DNA of 64,000 nucleotides. Origin: Hypericibacter adhaerens. GTDB taxonomy: Bacteria; Pseudomonadota; Alphaproteobacteria; Dongiales; Dongiaceae. Positions 62,091 to 64,000 of this stretch are shown one piece after another. A program made the translations under genes and the position numbers. Every line of letters begins with the position of its first letter. The first letter of the stretch is position 1. The stretch is from positions 1,550,001 to 1,614,000 of the forward strand of contig NZ_CP042582.1 in assembly GCF_008728835.1 (NCBI RefSeq), in the 5' to 3' direction. Below the pieces are notes generated by a model. The model searched no databases. It saw only the letters and a program-made list of their open reading frames with translations, and was not told the DNA's origin.

Positions 62091-62843
62091 TCAGCCTTGC
62101 TGGCGCGCCTGCTCGATGAGCTGCTTCATCTGGTCGACCGAGATGGCGCCGCCGACGAAGTGGGCGCCGAAGAAGAAGGCCGGCGTGCCGTCGATGTTGA
62201 GTGTCTGGGCCAGGTTATGCACCTGCTGGAGCTGCTCCATGACGGCCGGATCGTCCATGTCCGTCTTGAGCCGCTCGATGTCGAGGCCGACGGATTGCGC
62301 CGTGGCCATGATCTCTTCGTCGGTCAGCTCGCCCTTCTGCGCGATCAGGGCCTCGTGCATCTCGCGATACTTGCCTTGCCGTTGCGCGGCCAGCGCCGCG
62401 CGCGACGCCACCAGCGATTCCGGCCCCAGGATCGGGAACTCCTTGTAGACGATCCTCAGATCGGGATCGCCCGCCAGCAGGCTGGCGATGTCGGGTGCCA
62501 CGCGCTTGCAGTAGGGGCAGCGATAGTCGAAGAACTCGACGATGGTGACGCTGGCATTCGCCGGCCCCACGCTGGGGCTGTTCGGGTCGGCATAGATCGC
62601 GTCCTTGTTGGCGGCTACCGCCGCCATCCGGGCGCTGTCGCTGGCGGCCTGGCGCTGCTGGTCGAGCGCCTGGAGCGCGCCGACGACGAGCTGAGGCTCG
62701 GCCGTCAGCGTGTCGCGGACGATCTGGCGAAGGGCCGCCTCGTCGGGCAGCGCGCCGCCGTGGAGCCCCAGCCCCAGCACGACCGCCAGGGCGGCGGCGG
62801 CACCGATCGCGGCAGACAGAATGGCCAAGCCAACCAGACGCAT
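62091..62843 (-). CDS. DsbA family thioredoxin-like protein
   Basis: A 250-residue exported protein with an N-terminal membrane anchor (LVGLAILSAAIGAAAALAVV) and a DsbA/ScsC/BdbD-like fold. The active site is FFDYRCPYCKRVAPD; the cis-proline loop is NIDGTPAFFFG. An N-terminal helical region (residues 30-75) may make trimers as in ScsC. It would oxidise or isomerise periplasmic disulfides. The start at 62843 (MRLVGLA) is chosen; the frame continues to 62879. Confidence 0.88.
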   Translation of the reverse strand: MRLVGLAILSAAIGAAAALAVVLGLGLHGGALPDEAALRQIVRDTLTAEPQLVVGALQALDQQRQAASDSARMAAVAANKDAIYADPNSPSVGPANASVTIVEFFDYRCPYCKRVAPDIASLLAGDPDLRIVYKEFPILGPESLVASRAALAAQRQGKYREMHEALIAQKGELTDEEIMATAQSVGLDIERLKTDMDDPAVMEQLQQVHNLAQTLNIDGTPAFFFGAHFVGGAISVDQMKQLIEQARQQG

Positions 62844-62994
62844 CGACGGCGAACTCCAAAGCGGTGAAACGGGAAGCAAGGGGGAAGGCGGCGGATTATC
62901 GGCGGTGCGCCGATCTCAAGGCAACCCCGAAGCGTTCCGGAGACGATCACGGTCCTGCGAGAACGGGATCGTTCCCTGGGGCCGGCCCTGGCGG

Positions 62995-64000
62995 TCAGTC
63001 ATCGTCCTGCCCGATCTGGAACAGGATATCCTCGGCCCGAAGCGCGCCCGGGGATCCCGGGGACAGGCCGTCCTGCGCGCGGCGCGCATATTCCTTGGCC
63101 TTCTTGTTGTCGCCCTGCAGCATCGCGATCTCGGCCTGGGCCAGCGCCACCATCGGCAGCTGGTCGTTGCGTCCGTAGGCGACCGTCAGGAACCGCCAGC
63201 CCTGGATATTGCGGGGCTCGAGACCGGTCGCGACCTCGAGATGCTGGATGGCCTCGGCATTGTCGTCCTTCTGATTCATCTCGATCAGGCTCTGCGCCAG
63301 GCCGATCCGGAGCAGGGGCGAATCCGGCCTGAGCTTGACCGCCAGCCGATAGGCGGCGATCGAATCGGCGGTGCGGCCGTTCTCGAACAGCATCTGGCCC
63401 TTGAGCTCCTTGAGGAAGGCGTTGTCGGGCTCTTCCTGGATGAGGAGATCGATCGCCGGCACGGCCTTGGTCATGTCGGCGGCACGATACCAGGCGATGG
63501 CGCGCGCATAGCGCGCGGCGAAGCTGTTGTCGCTGTCCGGATAGGCCTTCAGCACCTGCTCGAGTGGCGTGGTGAACCCCAGGATCTTGGCGCGGATGCG
63601 GCGCTGCTCCTCCTCGAGCTGCGGGTTGAGCGGCGCGTTGGTGTAAGGCGACGTCGCCATGTATTGCTGGATGTGGGCCATGCGCTGCTGCGTCAGCGGA
63701 TGGGTCTGCAGGAACGGATTGGGGTTACCCAGCCCCGTCAGCACCGAATCCTTCTGCAGGATGTCGAACATCTCGTACATGCCGCGCGCCGACTGGCCGG
63801 TGGCATCGAGGAATCCGAGGCCGGCCGCATCGGCCGACGCTTCCTGGGTGCGCGTGAACTGCAGCATCTGGGTCGCCGCCAGCGCGGGGCCGGTGGCGAC
63901 GCCGGCGCCGGCCACACCCGGCTGGCCGGACGCGATGCCGGCACCGATGCCGAGCACCATGGCGACGATGGCCTCGATCGTGGCGGCCCGCTGCACGTCC
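62995..64000 (-). CDS. M48 family metallopeptidase with TPR repeats (5' part outside window)
   Basis: The frame is open through the window edge, so only the C-terminal 335 residues are seen. FTRTQEASADAAGLGFLDAT carries the third zinc ligand (Glu) and the EADxxG-like motif of M48 peptidases; the HExxH lies beyond the edge. GNPNPFLQTHPLTQQRMAHI is typical of BepA/YfgC. TPR-like helices follow (TADSIAAYRLAVKLRPDSPL, AIQHLEVATGLEPRN). BepA-like proteins degrade misfolded outer-membrane proteins. It lies upstream of the DsbA-like gene on the same strand. Confidence 0.85.
   Translation of the reverse strand, partial: DVQRAATIEAIVAMVLGIGAGIASGQPGVAGAGVATGPALAATQMLQFTRTQEASADAAGLGFLDATGQSARGMYEMFDILQKDSVLTGLGNPNPFLQTHPLTQQRMAHIQQYMATSPYTNAPLNPQLEEEQRRIRAKILGFTTPLEQVLKAYPDSDNSFAARYARAIAWYRAADMTKAVPAIDLLIQEEPDNAFLKELKGQMLFENGRTADSIAAYRLAVKLRPDSPLLRIGLAQSLIEMNQKDDNAEAIQHLEVATGLEPRNIQGWRFLTVAYGRNDQLPMVALAQAEIAMLQGDNKKAKEYARRAQDGLSPGSPGALRAEDILFQIGQDDD

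Noticed and set aside
1-64000. CRISPR array, tRNA or rRNA genes
   Set aside because: No regularly spaced repeats, no cloverleaf-like sequence and no rRNA-like stretch was noticed by eye.

Overview
The window is about 64 kb of GC-rich, gene-dense chromosome from an alphaproteobacterium, most likely of the Rhodospirillales type. I base this on MipZ (the alphaproteobacterial division-site ATPase), a class II (B12-dependent) ribonucleotide reductase, the NDUFA12 accessory subunit of complex I next to mlaD, DUF2155, aat, accCB and aroQ, and ClpS-ClpA. I cannot name the genus. I saw no rRNA, tRNA or CRISPR array.

Layout. 1-4.3 kb: nucleotide-sugar and glycan genes (a GT4-GT2 glycosyltransferase cut by the window edge, two SDR epimerases, a sugar nucleotidyltransferase). 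4.4-7.4 kb: LhgO-type oxidase with two tandem EamA exporters. 7.6-12.2 kb: molybdopterin oxidoreductase overlapping mipZ, then a VWA protein and a membrane-anchored J-domain protein. 12.3-16.1 kb: galU, ugd and a phosphomannomutase/phosphoglucomutase, which supply UDP-glucose, UDP-glucuronate and hexose phosphates. 16.2-22.1 kb: small membrane protein, SPOR-tailed D,D-carboxypeptidase, lipoprotein, clpS-clpA and a strong terminator. 22.1-23.4 kb: an IS110-family element inside a palindromic repeat. 23.4-31 kb: housekeeping and stress genes (FemAB-like, TPR, SodC, RidA, hydratase plus SDR, PCuAC plus SCO copper delivery, MarR plus DUF1428). 31-33.6 kb: a four-gene DUF899/SRPBCC/VOC/YCII set behind an ArsR-like operator. 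33.6-37.9 kb: ICMT-like, Rieske oxygenase, TIM-barrel protein, LysR and a frameshifted azoR. 38.0-38.9 kb: an AT-rich DUF4160/DUF2442 toxin-antitoxin-like pair. 39.0-43.2 kb: nrdJ with tandem NrdR boxes. 43.2-44.4 kb: acyltransferase. 44.6-53.7 kb: a polyamine-type ABC transporter with an M20 amidohydrolase, a triple-RidA protein, a DDAH/arginine-deiminase-like hydrolase and a GcvA-like LysR. 53.2-55.5 kb: a zone where four successive genes carry many single-base frameshifts. 55.7-64 kb: methyltransferase, DUF2155, aat, accC, accB, aroQ, FabG-like SDR, OmpW, DsbA-like and an M48 peptidase cut by the edge.

Two parts deserve most attention. First, the IS110 element: both ends carry the same CT core, and its non-coding left end holds, in the right order, short sequences matching the target and the donor ends, as expected of a bridge RNA. 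Second, the 44.6-53.7 kb cluster looks like an undescribed uptake and breakdown route for a guanidino or amide compound, with a three-domain RidA protein that lacks the usual catalytic arginine in all three domains.
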